This document shows, piece by piece, positions 1-12,330 of a stretch of 64,000 nucleotides of DNA. The position numbers and the translations under genes are program-made. This DNA comes from Proteles cristata cristata (lineage: Eukaryota; Chordata; Mammalia; Carnivora; Hyaenidae), in assembly GCA_017311185.1 (NCBI GenBank), contig JAESUZ010001069.1, positions 256,501-320,500 of the forward strand, given 5' to 3'. The stretch's first letter is position 1. Every line of letters begins with the position of its first letter. The notes below the pieces were generated by a model. That model had not been told where the DNA came from and did no database searches. It saw only the letters and a program-made list of their open reading frames with translations.

Positions 1-736
1 ACTGCTGGGTTCTGTTCAAGAATCTCTTGTAAATAGCATGCATTTGATGCCTACAACCATTTCTGAATAAGTTGGTTATCATTATGAGAACAGTTTAATT
101 CAGAGTCTAAGGCAAGAGTCAATGTATGGGTGGCAGAAGGGGGAGCTACAGCTCCAGACCCCTTCCTCCCCACAACCTGGAAGGCTCTGTCTCTGCCTTC
201 TCTCCCTTCAAGCTCTCATCTCCCTCATGCTGAAGCTATGGGCTTGGGTGACTAAGTCCAGCTTAATTCAATTCACTTTTGTCTGAGTCTGCTTTGCTGT
301 GATATAGAGGCCCAAGGATGAATCCATCCCTTAATAGACAATGATACAAATGAATGGGGTCAGCCCTCTGTGTAGCCCAACAACACTAGTGTCCCTCCTG
401 TGAGCTCCCAGAGCACTTTGTATATCCCTCAGCTTTACTCCTTATCACACTGTGTGGCAATTATCTGTTTATGTACCCAAGTTTCCCTCTAGACTGTGAG
501 CTCTCAGATGGCAGGGAATTTGTCATGTTCCTCTCTTTGTCCCCAGTGCATAACATAGAGGGAGTCCTCTGTAAACATTTGTTGAATGAAAATGAACGTT
601 AGGAGATAATTAAAATACAAGGCAGAAAATAAAAAGCATTCTGATAGATGTGTAAGGAACATGCAATGGTCAGAGGAAGGGGAGATTAACTCCAAATGAG
701 GCATCCAGAAAAGCCTTACAGAAGAGGGGGCAATTA
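1..736 (+). other. CCKBR intron 1 (part)
   Basis: Non-coding sequence inside the first intron of CCKBR, inferred because exon 2 begins at 1790 and no exon 1 coding sequence is present. The stretch at about 425-595 resembles the 3' end of an old L2 LINE (GACTGTGAGCTC, a GGCAGGGA block, and a TTTGTTGAATGAA terminal motif). Nothing else is recognised. Confidence 0.7.
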
Positions 737-871
737 GGGGTGCCTGGGTGGCTCAGTTGGTTAAGCATCCGACTTCGGCTCAGGTCATGATCTCAGTGTT
801 TGTGAGTTCGAAACTTGCGTCGGGCTCTGTGCTGACAGCTCAGAGCCTGGAGCCTGCTTCAGATCTGTGTC

Positions 872-907
<36 letters not shown>

Positions 908-979
908 CCTTCCCTGCTCGTACTCTATCTATCTCTCTCAAAAATAAACAAACATAAAAAACATTAAAAAAAAAAAAAA
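737..979 (+). mobile_element. Carnivore tRNA-Lys SINE
   Basis: Full-length SINE: tRNA-like head (GGGGTGCCTGGGTGGCTCAG), body, (TC)n tract at about 876-904, then AAAATAAACA and a poly-A tail. A 16-bp target duplication with one mismatch flanks it (721-736 and 980-995, gaagagggggcaatta/gaagagggggcagtta). It sits in CCKBR intron 1 in the sense orientation. Confidence 0.95.
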
Positions 980-1789
980 GAAGAGGGGGCAGTTAATCTG
1001 AGTCTTAATGGGCAGTGGTGAATAGTAATTTACCAGACACAGAAAAGGAGTTTGTGATGGGAGGACGGTATTAGTGGCAGTTGGTGAAAGAACATTTCAG
1101 GCTGAGAAATCAATGTTAGCAGGGGAGGAAGTTATGAGGGTGCATGATGCCTTCAAGAAAGTGAGTCATCCAGTGGCTTAAGTGGGTGCACTGCAAGAGG
1201 AGGTGAGACAGGACAGTTCTCAGAGGATCTGGAAGACATGCTAAAGGGTTGCAGACAGTACAGGGTAAGCGGAGAGGGATTTTGTAGACAATAAGGACAT
1301 GGCCTATGTTTCAAAAGGTAGTGGGTGGTCAACAGTGTCAAATGCGACAGCGAGATCAAGTAGAATAGGCTAAGAAGAGACCTTTGGATTTGGCAGTTAA
1401 AGCTTAGTGATCTTGGGAAGAAGCGTCCAAATGGTGATGGGGAGGGAGGGAGACAGATGGGGCACTGGACTGTAATGAACTGAGGAGTGAATGAGAAGAT
1501 GCAAATAACCCTTTCAAAGAGCTTGGCTGTAAAGAGAAGGAGAATTTGAAGCAAAGCTTGAGAAGAGACAGACCTTCTCAAGGAGAGGAGGAGTTAAGCC
1601 AATTTTCCTAAACCTCAAGGGGTTAGAAGCCTGAAGGATTTAAGTGTACCATCCACTGAGTGGGAGGAGGTGTTCCTGGGATGCAGAGGGATCTAGCTGG
1701 ATAGTGGATGTGGGGAATAAGTGGGCTTGAAGGGTCTGGCTGAGTGGGAGCCAGACTACCAGCTGCTCTCTCTCCATTTTCCTACCCAG
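980..1789 (+). other. CCKBR intron 1, 3' part
   Basis: Intron sequence ending in the exon 2 acceptor (AG at 1788-1789, preceded by ctctctccattttcctaccc). Much of about 1000-1450 reads like an old mammal-wide interspersed repeat, but I cannot assign the family. No exon is seen. Confidence 0.6.
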
Positions 1790-3612
1790 AATTGGAGCTG
1801 GCCATTAGGATCACCCTTTATGCAGTGATCTTTCTGATGAGCGTTGGAGGAAATGTGCTCATCATCGTGGTCCTGGGACTGAGCCGCCGCCTGAGGACTG
1901 TCACCAATGCCTTCCTGCTCTCACTGGCCGTCAGCGACCTCCTGTTGGCTGTGGCTTGCATGCCCTTCACACTCCTGCCCAATCTCATGGGCACATTCAT
2001 CTTTGGCACAGTTGTCTGTAAGGCAGTTTCCTATCTCATGGGTAGGTGAGACAACCTCCTGCCCCCCTCCTTACCTAAAGTCCTTTCGGGACATAGGGGT
2101 CTTTCCCAGTGGGGCCTGAGTATATCACTGGTTGAGTATGTAGTACAAGTTTCTTAAGTGACCCCTTCCTCTTCCCTTGTTTAGGGGTGTCTGTAAGTGT
2201 GTCCACACTAAGCCTCGTGGCCATCGCCCTGGAGCGATACAGTGCCATCTGCCGACCACTGCAGGCACGTGTGTGGCAGACACGGTCCCACGCGGCTCGT
2301 GTGATCATAGCCACGTGGATGCTCTCTGGACTGCTCATGGTGCCCTATCCCGTGTACACCGCCGTACAGCCAGTAGGGTCCCGAGTGCTGCAGTGCGTCC
2401 ATCGCTGGCCCAGTGCACGTGTTCGCCAAACCTGGTGAGAGAGCCCATTCCTGGGAATTTCCATCTCCAACTCCATCAACTGCTTACTAGCATTCCCCAG
2501 AATCTTCCTCCAGCTGCTCAAATACTCTGATTCCCTTTATGAACCCACCACCCTGGGATTCCCATTTGGGGTCCCTCTCCAGTTTTCTAGCCCCTCCCAG
2601 CAGCAACCCCAAATCCTACTTCTACATTAGGGGCCTGATCACCACTCCTAGAAAGGATCCCTTGCTCTTCCTCCATCTGTGGTTATAAGTGGACAGATAC
2701 CCGCGTGATTGGTCTGCTCTTGTCTCCAGGTCAGTACTGCTGCTCCTGTTCTTGTTCTTCGTCCCAGGTGTGGTTATCGCTGTGGCCTACGGGCTCATCT
2801 CCCGTGAGCTCTACTTAGGGCTTCGCTTTGACGAAGACAGTGACAATGAGAACCAGAGCCGAGTCCGAAGCCAAGGAGGGCTGCGGAACCGGGCAGGACC
2901 AGGTGAGTGATATCCAGCCTGAGGATGGGCCTTGGGGAGGGTCTTGGAAAGGGGCGGGGCCTAGAGTGCCTGGGGCTGAAAGATAAGATGCTGGAAATCG
3001 GGGTCTGGTGGGGGGTGGGCTGGAGGTTGAGAGGACTTGGCCTCCTGCTCTGACCGCCCAAATCTCTACTCAGGTCCTGCCCAACCCAATGGCCGTTGCC
3101 GTCCAGAGACCGGGCTGGCTGGCGAGGACGGTGATGGCTGTTACGTGCAGCTTCCACGATCCCGTCAGACCCTGGAGCTGTCTGCGCTGACTGAGCCCAC
3201 ACCTGGGCAAGGATGTGGCCCCCGGCCCTACCAGGCCAAGCTGTTGGCTAAGAAGCGCGTGGTGCGGATGCTACTGGTGATAGTTGTGCTTTTTTTTCTG
3301 TGTTGGTTGCCATTGTACAGTGCCAACACGTGGCGCGCCTTCGACAGCTCTGGTGCACACCGAGCGCTTTCGGGAGCACCCATCTCTTTCATCCACTTGT
3401 TGAGCTATGCCTCAGCCTGTGTCAACCCCCTGGTCTACTGCTTCATGCACCGTCGATTTCGCCAGGCCTGCCTTGAGACATGTGCCCGCTGCTGCCCCAG
3501 GCCTCCACGAGCTCGCCCCAGACCTCTTCCAGATGAAGACCCACCCACCCCCTCCATCGCTTCACTGTCCAGGCTGAGCTACACCACCATCAGCACGCTG
3601 GGGCCTGGCTGA
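1790..3612 (+). CDS. CCKBR: CCKBR, gastrin/cholecystokinin type B receptor, exons 2-5
   Basis: Class A G-protein-coupled receptor for gastrin and CCK at the plasma membrane (Gq/phospholipase C; gastric acid secretion and brain CCK signalling, from family knowledge). Four coding exons with GT-AG borders: 1790-2041, 2185-2434, 2730-2902 and 3074-3612, giving 404 residues and a stop at 3610-3612. Exon 2 starts at the second base of a GAA codon completed by exon 1, which lies outside the window; it encodes the N-tail. Visible marks: TM1 and TM2 with LAVSDLLLA in exon 2; the DRY-equivalent ERYSAICRPL after TM3 in exon 3; ECL2 cysteine in VLQCVHRW; TM5 in exon 4; a long third intracellular loop split by intron 4; TM6 with FFLCWLP, TM7 with NPLVY and a Cys-rich ARCC tail motif (likely palmitoylated) in exon 5. 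It ends SYTTISTLGPG, as in the human protein. All frames are intact. Introns are short (143, 295, 171 bp). Confidence 0.97.
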
Positions 3613-4225
3613 GGGGTAGAGGAGGAGTGGGGTCTGAGGTGGGACACATTAATTCCTACAAGCAGGGACCCATCCAGACACACGAAAGATACAGACCCAC
3701 TGACAAAGGAGACTGACACCCAAAAAGCATGGACTAATCCCAATGCACACTAAAAAAGCAGCTTACCTGACACAAAAGAAACAAACCAGATCTCCACACA
3801 GGAAATAAGGCACGGTCTTGATATGGGACTGAGCCTGGCACATAGAAACAGGGACTGGCCTTAGACATACACAGACACAGCATCTCTAGCAGTGGACTGT
3901 CTGTACATAGTGGAAACTCTGAGAGAGGATGGCCTACCTCTCATACACACAGTAATGGCACTGATTCTTTACGGCCCTGGAGCCTGGCACAGTACTGACT
4001 CCTAAGATGCTCCAGGCTGCCCCCAGTTTCACCTCACAGTGCCCTTCCCCACTTCGGCACTGAAAAATACCACCCAACCTACCAACCAACACCTTCTTGA
4101 CCAACAGGTTGTTTCGCACTGAAAAGTCCCTTCATTCCTTTCCAGTTAGATTCTATGGCCCTGCCCCTCCTCCATCACCCAAACTCTTCAAGAAATAATA
4201 AATGACTTGGCTTCCTCCTGAACTT
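3613..4225 (+). other. CCKBR: CCKBR 3' UTR
   Basis: Sequence from the CCKBR stop to the expected cleavage site. The AATAAA at 4197-4202 is the first canonical signal after the stop, so the 3' UTR is inferred to be about 0.6 kb. The end coordinate is approximate. Confidence 0.7.
4197..4202 (+). terminator. CCKBR: CCKBR polyadenylation signal
   Basis: Canonical AATAAA, followed within about 30 bases by the T-rich stretch around 4227-4246 (tttctggattttttttggg) that could serve as the downstream element. A second AATAAA at 4574-4579 could serve a longer form. Confidence 0.75.
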
Positions 4226-6611
4226 CCTTTCTGGATTTTTTTTGGGGGACAGGTGGGGAGGCATGGGATTTTGTAGAATTCCCTCTATTGGGTCCCTCTT
4301 CCATGCTCTCTCCTATGCAATGACCCCCTGCCAAAATGCCCATGGTCTGAGGCTAAATGGGGATGTGAGTATTCTGTCTGGCTTGTCATCCTGGACCCAC
4401 CAACACACCAATGTCATACATAGTAGCTGGGAATGGGGATGGGGGTGGAAGGTGGAATATCCATGTCACATCATGATTCCTGAGCATTCTCCTAAAGGGG
4501 GTGCCATTGCTAAGGTACTATATTAATAGATACTTACTAGAATTTTATTGAAATGTAAGTGGAAGCCCTGTATAATAAAACTCAGTTTATTTGATGTGTG
4601 TTTCAAATACCAGGGTTCAGATCATAAGTGTACAAAAATTAAACAGTAGTATCTTTTTTCATGCACTCTTCTCTGGTGTCAGAACCTGGCCAACTTCTGC
4701 CCCATGGAAGCACCTTTACTGGCCAGCAACAAAGGTGGGGAGAATGCTGGATCTGAGTAAGAGGAGTCCCAGAGCCCAGCCTTCCTTTTGACTAGGATTG
4801 TGATCCAGCCCCAGAGAGAGGCAGAGACAGCAACATCACCCCTCCACACACACGATGACAGGTAGAGAAGGACAGATGACCTCACCAGGGACATACATGG
4901 ATAATCAGAAGTATGATACATTGGGAGGTTTTCTTGACACTTCGTCTTGTAACAGATGGGAAAATAGAGACTCAGAATAGGAAATAAAGCTGTTCAAGGT
5001 CATATGATAAATTAGAACAAGACAGAAATAATCTTATTGAAGTAGACACTGAGCTGGAGATGGGAAAGAAGCCATACCCATCAGGAGGCAGACCCAAGTT
5101 TTAAAACTTGGAGCTTATAAAACTAGGTGCCCTTTTTAAAAAAAAAGAATACAAAATGACATACAAAATTGCTAGGACATTGACCAGGGCCTTGGAAGGC
5201 TCCATGCAGTGAGGAGCCCTGAGATTTAAGCCTCATTAACCTCACAGCCAATACCATCTCTAACTCCACCCACTAACTAGGTTGGACAAAGGCCAGGTGG
5301 AATGAAGGACAATGGGAAAAGAGAGTGGTCTTCTGTTTACCAGTGCTGAGGCTGCTCCCATCCATCCTTTCCACTGGGCTGCAAGAGGCAGGACACAGGA
5401 AGAAAAGGAGGGAGAAGGCGTTCCAAGCTGTCAACTACAACAGTGCTGGTTAAAAATAGAATCCCAGCTGGTCTGACTTACTGAAGGCAAGATATTGGGC
5501 CTTTCTCTCTCATGCCAACTTTTTCGGGACGGAAGTAGGGTTGCCCACAGGCTTTCCACAACTCTGAAGGAGACTGCATTGATGAGGCTGCCCTACAGGC
5601 AGCCCCTCCAGCTGGGCCCTGGGTTCCTAGTGACCACCAGATGGCAGTGGGAAGCTGGCTGGGGTAGGGCTCCAAGTCCAGTGTGAGCTGAAGGACCTGT
5701 GGCCCAGGGCTAGCCTAGAAACTAGCACAAAAGCATAAACACCATTTCGCACACAGTGCTGCGCTTTTGTCCACAGGATACTTACACATCCATCACCTTC
5801 TTCCCTCCCCCAAGCCCTGTCTAGTTACCAGATATGGGATCTCAGGGACTTCCCATCCATTTTCTGTCTCTTGAAATCTGTCAAACATTTCGGGTCCAAA
5901 TTTAATATTGCTATCTCCCAGAAGTCCTTCTTGGTCATCCTGACAAAGCCTGTCTGCTCCTGTAGTACTGCTTTCTCTCTTTTATCATATTGACTTGCCT
6001 TCCTGCCTGATTTCCCATACTGGGCTGGGAATAGCATAATGTGGTGAGAAAAAACGACAGCCTGGGCTAGAAGGCGGAGTGACAGAGAGGGTGGGAAATT
6101 TAGCACTTCTCGGTGCAGTGTGACAGGCATCTTACATATACCAATTCACTTCATTCTCAGAGCTCTCCTACACAACATTTCTGTTTGACAGAAAAGGAAG
6201 GTGAAGCTGAGAAAGCTTAGTGGACTTACATGAGGTCCTGTGGCAACACTGAGTTCAGGTATCTGCCCCCAAAACCTTTTCTCTTTCCAGGCATGCTGCA
6301 TTGTCTTCTAAGCCTTAAAGACCTGAGTTCCGATAGACTTGGCCTGTCTTTTAAAAGTTGATTTTATACAAGTTCTTTCAGTGAGTCTCAGTCTCAGCTA
6401 TAAAAGAATAAATACATTAACTTCTATGATATGTGATTTATAATAAGAAATATACATTGGGTCTTTATCCCCTCTCCAGGCACAGAGCTCCTAAAACCCT
6501 TGGAATTTCCTAAGTGATGAGAGTCCAAAAGGAGCCTTTTGACATGTTGATGAGCTGACTTTCCTAAAGCCTCTAGATCACTTTAAGAACAGGAGAAGGA
6601 GGCAAATCTTA
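4226..6611. other. Intergenic, downstream of CCKBR
   Basis: No gene is supported. The open frames here are short and unrelated to anything I recognise. About 6130-6260 has the look of an old MIR-type repeat, weakly. The rest holds nothing identified. Confidence 0.5.
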
Positions 6612-6799
6612 AGAGACCCTTAAATACTGAGAACAAACTAAGGGTTGCTGGAGGTAGGGGGAAGGGTTAAATGGGTGCTGGACATTAAGGGGCACTTTTT
6701 GGGTCAAGCCCTGGGTGTCATATGTAAGAGATGACTCACTGGGTTCTACTCTTGAAGCTAAGACGACACTGTATGTTAACTAATTTGAAGAAAAAGAAC
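6612..6799 (+). mobile_element. LINE-1 3' end fragment
   Basis: Carries the carnivore L1 3' UTR string: a 'cttaagagacccttaaatac' start, then 'gggttctactcttgaagc' and 'actgtatgttaacta' shortly before an A-rich end. Severely 5'-truncated; no ORF2 is left. Confidence 0.8.
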
Positions 6800-6920
6800 A
6801 CATTAAGAAATCTGCTGGGTCAAAAGAAGGAAGTGTTATCCTACAGGAATATTTCATCTGTTACTGGAAATATCTAATCTCCCTTGCTGACTGGTTTTAT
6901 ATATAAGTTGCATGGGTTTA

Positions 6921-7126
6921 TAAAGTTAGTTTTTAGGTTTATTTTGAGAGAGACAGAGAGAGTGAGCAGGAGAGGGGCAGAGAGAGAAGGAGACAGAGGA
7001 TCCCAACCAGGCTCTGTGCTGTTAGCACAGAGCCCGATGCTGGGCTTGAACTCAAGAACCTTGCCTCATGACCTGAGCTGAAACCAAGAGTTGGATGCTT
7101 AATGGACTGAACCACCCAGGCGCCCC
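6921..7126 (-). mobile_element. Carnivore tRNA-Lys SINE
   Basis: Reverse-oriented SINE: T-rich tail, (GA)n stretch, and the complement of the tRNA-like head at the right end (ACCACCCAGGCGCCCCC). The flanks agttgcatgggttta and agttgtttgggctta look like a diverged target duplication. Confidence 0.9.
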
Positions 7127-10100
7127 CAGTTGTTTGGGCTTAGTTTAATGTCTGTCTTCTACTAATAAATAGACTCATTTCTGTGGGCTGTCCAAAAAAA
7201 AGGGGTGAGGCTGGTTGCCAGAGGAACCAATCACGTGATTGGGGGTTAGAACTTTCAGTCCTCCCCCCTGACCTCCAAAAAGGAGAGGAGGGCTGGAAAT
7301 GCAGTTGGAGCACCAAAATGGTCTGAGATTTAATCACGCCTGCTGACATAATGAGGCCTCCACAAAAATCAAAAGGACAGGGCTCAGAGAGCTTCTAGGT
7401 TGGTGAGCATTTGGAGACTGTGGAGGAGTTTCACTTGGAGAAGGCATGTAAACTCTGTGCCCTTTGCCCATACCCTTGCCCTATGCATCTCTTCCATCTG
7501 GCTGTTTCTGAGTTACAGTCTTTTATAATAAACTAGTGATCTAGTAAGTAAAATGTCCCTCTTGAGTTCTGTGAATGCTCTAGCAAAGCAATCAAATCCA
7601 AGGAAGGGGTTTTGGAACCTCCAATCTATAGTCAGTTAGTAAGAAACACTTGCAATGGGCATCTAAAGAGGAGTGGTTAGTAAGGACTTGCAATTGGCAT
7701 TTAAGTAAGGGGCAGTCTTGTGTGACCTAGCCCTTGATCGGTGGGATCTGATGCTATCTCTAGGTACATAATGTCGGAATTGAGTTAAGTTGTAGGACAT
7801 CTAGCTAGTGGTGTGGGAAAAAAAAACCACATTGTAATTGGTGTCAGAATTGTAATTCATTCACACTACCATTTTGAGAATTACATAAAACAATGCTCAA
7901 AAGGGCTTATCATTGTACCAGGCACATAGCATAACAAGGGTTAGACCCAAGATTGCTTTAAGATCAGCATGCAGGAATAACACTAGGAAACAAGGTCCTC
8001 TGCAGACAGAGACCACCCCTAACTGAAGGGAGCAGAACTCTGGGTCCAGTAGGAGGCTTGGGGCCTGCTAAGAGGTGGTATTAGAATGTAATGGAGTCAG
8101 AATTTGAATCCAGATCTTCCTGACCCCAAAGCCCATGCTCTTTTCACTATGCATCCTGATTCTGATCTCCCCAAGGGCTCATTCAGGGCTGGAGAGTTGG
8201 GAGTAATTTGGAACCACTCAGGACTCTTCTTGGGGCTCAAAGTAGGAAAACAAGGTAAGTCTATAATTCTGCAGACCTGCATCCTTTGGTGAGCCCCACT
8301 TCCAGCATCATCATCCCTGGAGGAAAGCCCCTGAGGATTCATTTCCCCAAAACAAGAGGGGAACAAATGTCCTGAAAATCTCACCCTCTCAAACCTTCTA
8401 AGATGGAAGGTTTCCTGGCTAAGTCTCAGATATGAGGTCAGATCAGAGAACGGGAAGAATCACAGTGAACATGCACAAAGAAGGAGCATAGGCCCAAAGC
8501 TGGCCTCTCCTAAAGACAACTCAAGCCAGGGTCTTGGATGATCGTACACTCTGGTTAGTCAGGTCTGACTAGTGAGAAGCAAGGGTGTTTTATGGACAGA
8601 CTTCATCCCTTCGACTTATTTCTGGGAGAGGACAAGTAAAAGGAGAGGAAAGCAAGTATAAAGGTTGGGGAAGAAAGCAGGTGCCAGCTGGGGTCAAAGT
8701 TTTGTTGCTGGGATATAATGCCTGGGGGGGGGGGAGGGGGAACCTCCTGGAAATGGTGGCCCATATTGTAGATTCTAGTAATGTTCCTGAGCCTTATTCA
8801 CTATCCCCAGACCTAAGGAGACACTTGGTCAGCCAGATTCTTGCTCCATCACTAGCACCATGCACAAAGATCAGCACCTCCCCCTTGATTAGATGAGTCT
8901 TCTGGAAACAGAATCTAACCCAGCCTTAAATGTAGCCACATTTTGAGGGAAGGAAACTGTTTATTGATTGGGCCCAGTGAAGTACTACTTTGTCTTAATC
9001 AAACACTTTTGAGTCCCAGAACCCATCTAGACATATAAGTAATAAAAGATAAGACATGGAAGGGCTCTTGAGAAGTGTACATTTGAACAATAAGGCTGGT
9101 TTGAGCGATAAGGCTGTCCAGTTTGCCAGGGTGAAACAAGTAAGCTTTGAGCAACATGGGAAAGCCAGAAACATAAGAAGTTCCCAATCAGATACATGAT
9201 CCCATCTATGTTTCAAGAAACAGGGCTACAACATTGTGTGTGGGCAGGGAGAGGCAGGTGCAAAGGCCTCACCTGAAGATAGGCAAGGACTTCCAGGTGG
9301 AACTCAGTTTGTGGGTGGGGGGAAAATCCCTTTCCTCAAACCAGAAGTAACTCCCCAATGCTTCCAAATTCAGCAGTATTGGTCAGCCCTTAAGTAATGA
9401 ACAGCTCTTTGGGGCATTTGAAGCAGTCCCCAGGCTGCCTAGATGTGTGGCCCTGTAGTTCAGCCCAGAAAAGGCAAGCACAAGAGTGATGGGGTGGTTA
9501 AGGCAGAAAAGTCTGGCTTTAAGTCTGGAATGTTTAGTTCCTGCAGCCAGAGAGGACCCTGCACACGTGTCAGGGATGAGCTACATATACCAGCTTGGAA
9601 CGCTGGTATGGATCAAATCAGAACTAGCCAGCAAAAGTCGGGATCTTGCCAGAGGAGACCAACAGGCACCTACAGTATAGGGAGCTAATGGCAGCTTCCT
9701 GGTATGAAAACTGGTCTTACTGGAAGTATCTGGTATCCAGTCTACCTCAATGCCACTTACTAACTATGCAATAATTAGTTCTGACTGGTTAGTTTTCCTT
9801 TCTGAACCTGTTTCCCTCATCTGACAGTATTCCTCATCCAGGGATATTTCATGCCTTGTAATGTAGTTGTGAGGGTCACAAGAGATGGAGCAGCTATCTC
9901 CCCTGGAAAATGTAAAATCCCAGGAAGATTGTTGGAAGCCTTAAAATTAAGACAATTCTGGCACCCACCTCCATATGTAATCCAAAGTAAAAATAATACT
10001 GAATCACCACATCATATAATGAAGTCCAACAAACTTATGCCTTCCCCATGATGAGTACCTCAGAGACTTTCACTTGAAATGTCAAACATTTACTTATAAT

Positions 10101-10262
10101 TCTTTATTAGTCATATAGGTACATAACTTGGAGAGTCAACTAGTTCTACAACATTAAGCAAATAGCCGTCCCCAGCCACCTGCTTGCTCCTCTCTAATAT
10201 TCCTTCCCCAGAAGGAATCACTCTCAAATCTTTTATCATTTTTTTGGTATTTATCCTCATAT
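7127..10262. other. Intergenic with an old LTR-like repeat
   Basis: About 7340-7860 resembles a mammalian repeat that I remember as LTR-like: 'ccctatgcatctcttccatc', an AATAAA at about 7528, then 'agttctgtgaatgctctagc' and 'ggtgggatctgatgctatct'. I cannot assign its family. The remainder, including the short frames at 8585-8896 and 9443-9688, shows no recognised gene. Confidence 0.45.
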
Positions 10263-10480
10263 CTTTTTTTTTTTTTTTAGAGAGAGAGAGAGCAGGAGCA
10301 TGCATTCACATGCAAGCAGGGTAGGGTCAGAGGGAGAGAGAGGTAGAGAGAGAAAGAAACAAGATGGCTCTAGGCCCAGCACGGAGCCCCACATGGGGCT
10401 TGATCGCACAACCATGAGATCATGACCCGAACCAAAATCAAGAGTCGGACGCTTAACTGTCTGAGCCATCCAGACACCCC
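10263..10480 (-). mobile_element. Carnivore tRNA-Lys SINE
   Basis: Poly-T start, (GA)n, and complement of the SINE head ending GAGCCATCCAGACACCCC. The flanks tcctcatat and tccccatat suggest a diverged target duplication. Confidence 0.92.
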
Positions 10481-11680
10481 TATCCCCATATATTTTAATA
10501 ACAAGCTAACATTATTTCTTGGTTCTTGCGTTTGGCAGTATTATCTATTAACTACCCACCATGGAAGATGGTTTCTCATTTCTTCCACCAGCCCACCGGA
10601 AACACATACTCCTATACTCCCCTTTTTTTCCACACAATAAAATTGTCACATAATTTTTGTTACCATGATGACCAGACTCCAAAGTGATCTATAATGATGC
10701 TCACCTCCTTGTATTCACGTCCCTATGTAGTCCTGTCCCACATAAAGTAGGGTTAACTTGTATAACCAACATATCTAAATGTTTAATAAAGATGGGACTC
10801 ACACCTGGACTTGCGTTGCTTAGCCCCACTCCCTTTACCATAATCCCAGCCTCGTTGGGTCCTATCTTTATTTCACAGCTGATGTTTTTCTTCATCATGG
10901 TTTTTTGCATTAATTTGTATTTTTCTCAATATGACATTAAAAAATTCCTTATGTTAATCACTATATTTCCTGGTACCTCTTAAATTTTGCACCCAAGGCA
11001 AAAACCACCTCACTTACTTTATCTTAGACACAGCCATAACATATTCTAATAGCTTCTTGAGAAAGGATGCATGGAAGGTAAATTTTTGAACTTGTCTATA
11101 AATGCCTAATTCTACAGTCACACTGGTTTCACAGTTTAGCCAGGTATATAATTATAAGTTGGGATTTTTTAAACCAATATTTTGAAGATGGTGTTCTATG
11201 AAGTTCAAAGTCATTTGACTTCTGATGTTTTGCTTTGCACAGTGACTGTCGATTTTGGAATTTTGTTGGCTATACATGTCAGTCCTATTCACAGTAGGAC
11301 AGGATTTAATTTAAAAGTGGAGGACTAACAGCTGATGGGAAATTTTGAGCAGTGGGTGGAGCTTGTCAACTGGGAGCTTTATTGTTGAGTGATCTGGTTG
11401 GGCGGTTGAACTCCAGATGCTGGGATCTTTCCTCTGCTTAGCTTTTTTATGGAATTGTCCAGCTTAGATGGTAGGCTTCTGGAGGTAAATTTTGTTCTCA
11501 AAAGAAGTAAACACTGCTGGTGCTTACAGAGATACAATTTCATTATCAACATAGTGTTTTCCTCAAGTAGTAACTTTAATTATAATTAACAGTTATATAT
11601 AACTGAGATATATATATATATATATATAATTTAACAGTTAGTAAAGCAATTATTAAATCAGTTGTTTCATCCAAAGGCTC
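10481..11680. other. Intergenic
   Basis: No gene is supported. The frame at 10684-10983 (99 codons) has no family I recognise. An (AT)n stretch lies near the right end. Confidence 0.5.
11609..11629. repeat. (TA)n microsatellite
   Basis: Uninterrupted TA repeat of about 20 bases, immediately left of the CpG-rich block. Confidence 0.9.
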
Positions 11681-12330
11681 CCATGGATGGGTTCTGGGTC
11701 CCGGGGCCTGGTCTCTGGTAAGTCGTCTCAGGGGCAAGGCCTGAAGGAGAGACCGCCCCAAGCCAGTTCAGGAGGAGCCGCAGAGATACGAGGCATCCTC
11801 AGGGGAGGTGGTTCAGTGCCAGGCTCTGCCACACACCTTCGGGTTCCAGCTGGTACGGACCTGCAGGTCACCTCTCCTAAGCCAGCCCCAGGGATAAAGC
11901 ATCCGCTGCGTTCTCGGCTGCGGTCGCCCCGCCCTCACCTCGCCCCTCCCCCTGGGCTCCCACCCACCGGCGCCGAGAACTTTGAACTGCCAACGTCTGG
12001 TGTTGAGAACCAAAACCACGTGCGGGAAACGGCTGAGGCCGGGGACGGTTAAAATGAGGGGGAGAGAGGCGGACCGACCGAGCGGTCGCTGGCTGAAATG
12101 GACTTTCGGTAGACTGGGAAGCGGCAGAGAGGGGAGAAGGGTGAGCGCACGGGAGGCTCGAAGGAATGGGACCGCCAGGAAGGGAAAGAGAGAGGAAGGA
12201 GGGGCTGTTTGATTGGGTGATCCATAGGAAAGGGGGGACCGATGGGCCAGGAGCAGAGGAAAGCCAGAGAACGGGAAGTTCTCCTGAAGGGGGTAAATGA
12301 GGGTTTAGAAGGAGAGCCACTGTACTCAGT
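11680..12330. promoter_or_regulatory. Isolated CpG island, candidate promoter/first exon
   Basis: GC-rich, with many CpG pairs (dense at 11900-12170) in an otherwise CpG-poor intergenic region about 7.5 kb beyond CCKBR and 36 kb from CAVIN3. It contains a GC box (CCCCGCCC, 11927-11934), a second C-rich box at 11941-11952, and an E-box CACGTG at 12017-12022, with another just outside at 12370-12375. A strong plus-strand donor follows (GAGAAGG|GTGAGC, exon end 12140). It could be the 5' end of an unannotated lncRNA, an alternative promoter or an enhancer. The frames at 11687-12052 (+, 121 codons) and 11877-12320 (-, 147 codons) match no family I know; such frames are expected in GC-rich DNA. 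Confidence 0.6.

Noticed and set aside
737..979. tRNA-like sequences (A and B box look) in many places
   Set aside because: They are heads of tRNA-derived SINEs, not functional tRNA genes; there is no cloverleaf with proper ends.
1153..1581. 142-codon minus-strand frame in CCKBR intron 1
   Set aside because: It is antisense to old repeat sequence in the intron, and the text has no domain.
11877..12320. 147-codon minus-strand frame in the CpG island
   Set aside because: Low-complexity Pro/Ser-rich text typical of GC-rich promoters, overlapping a plus-strand frame of equal quality.
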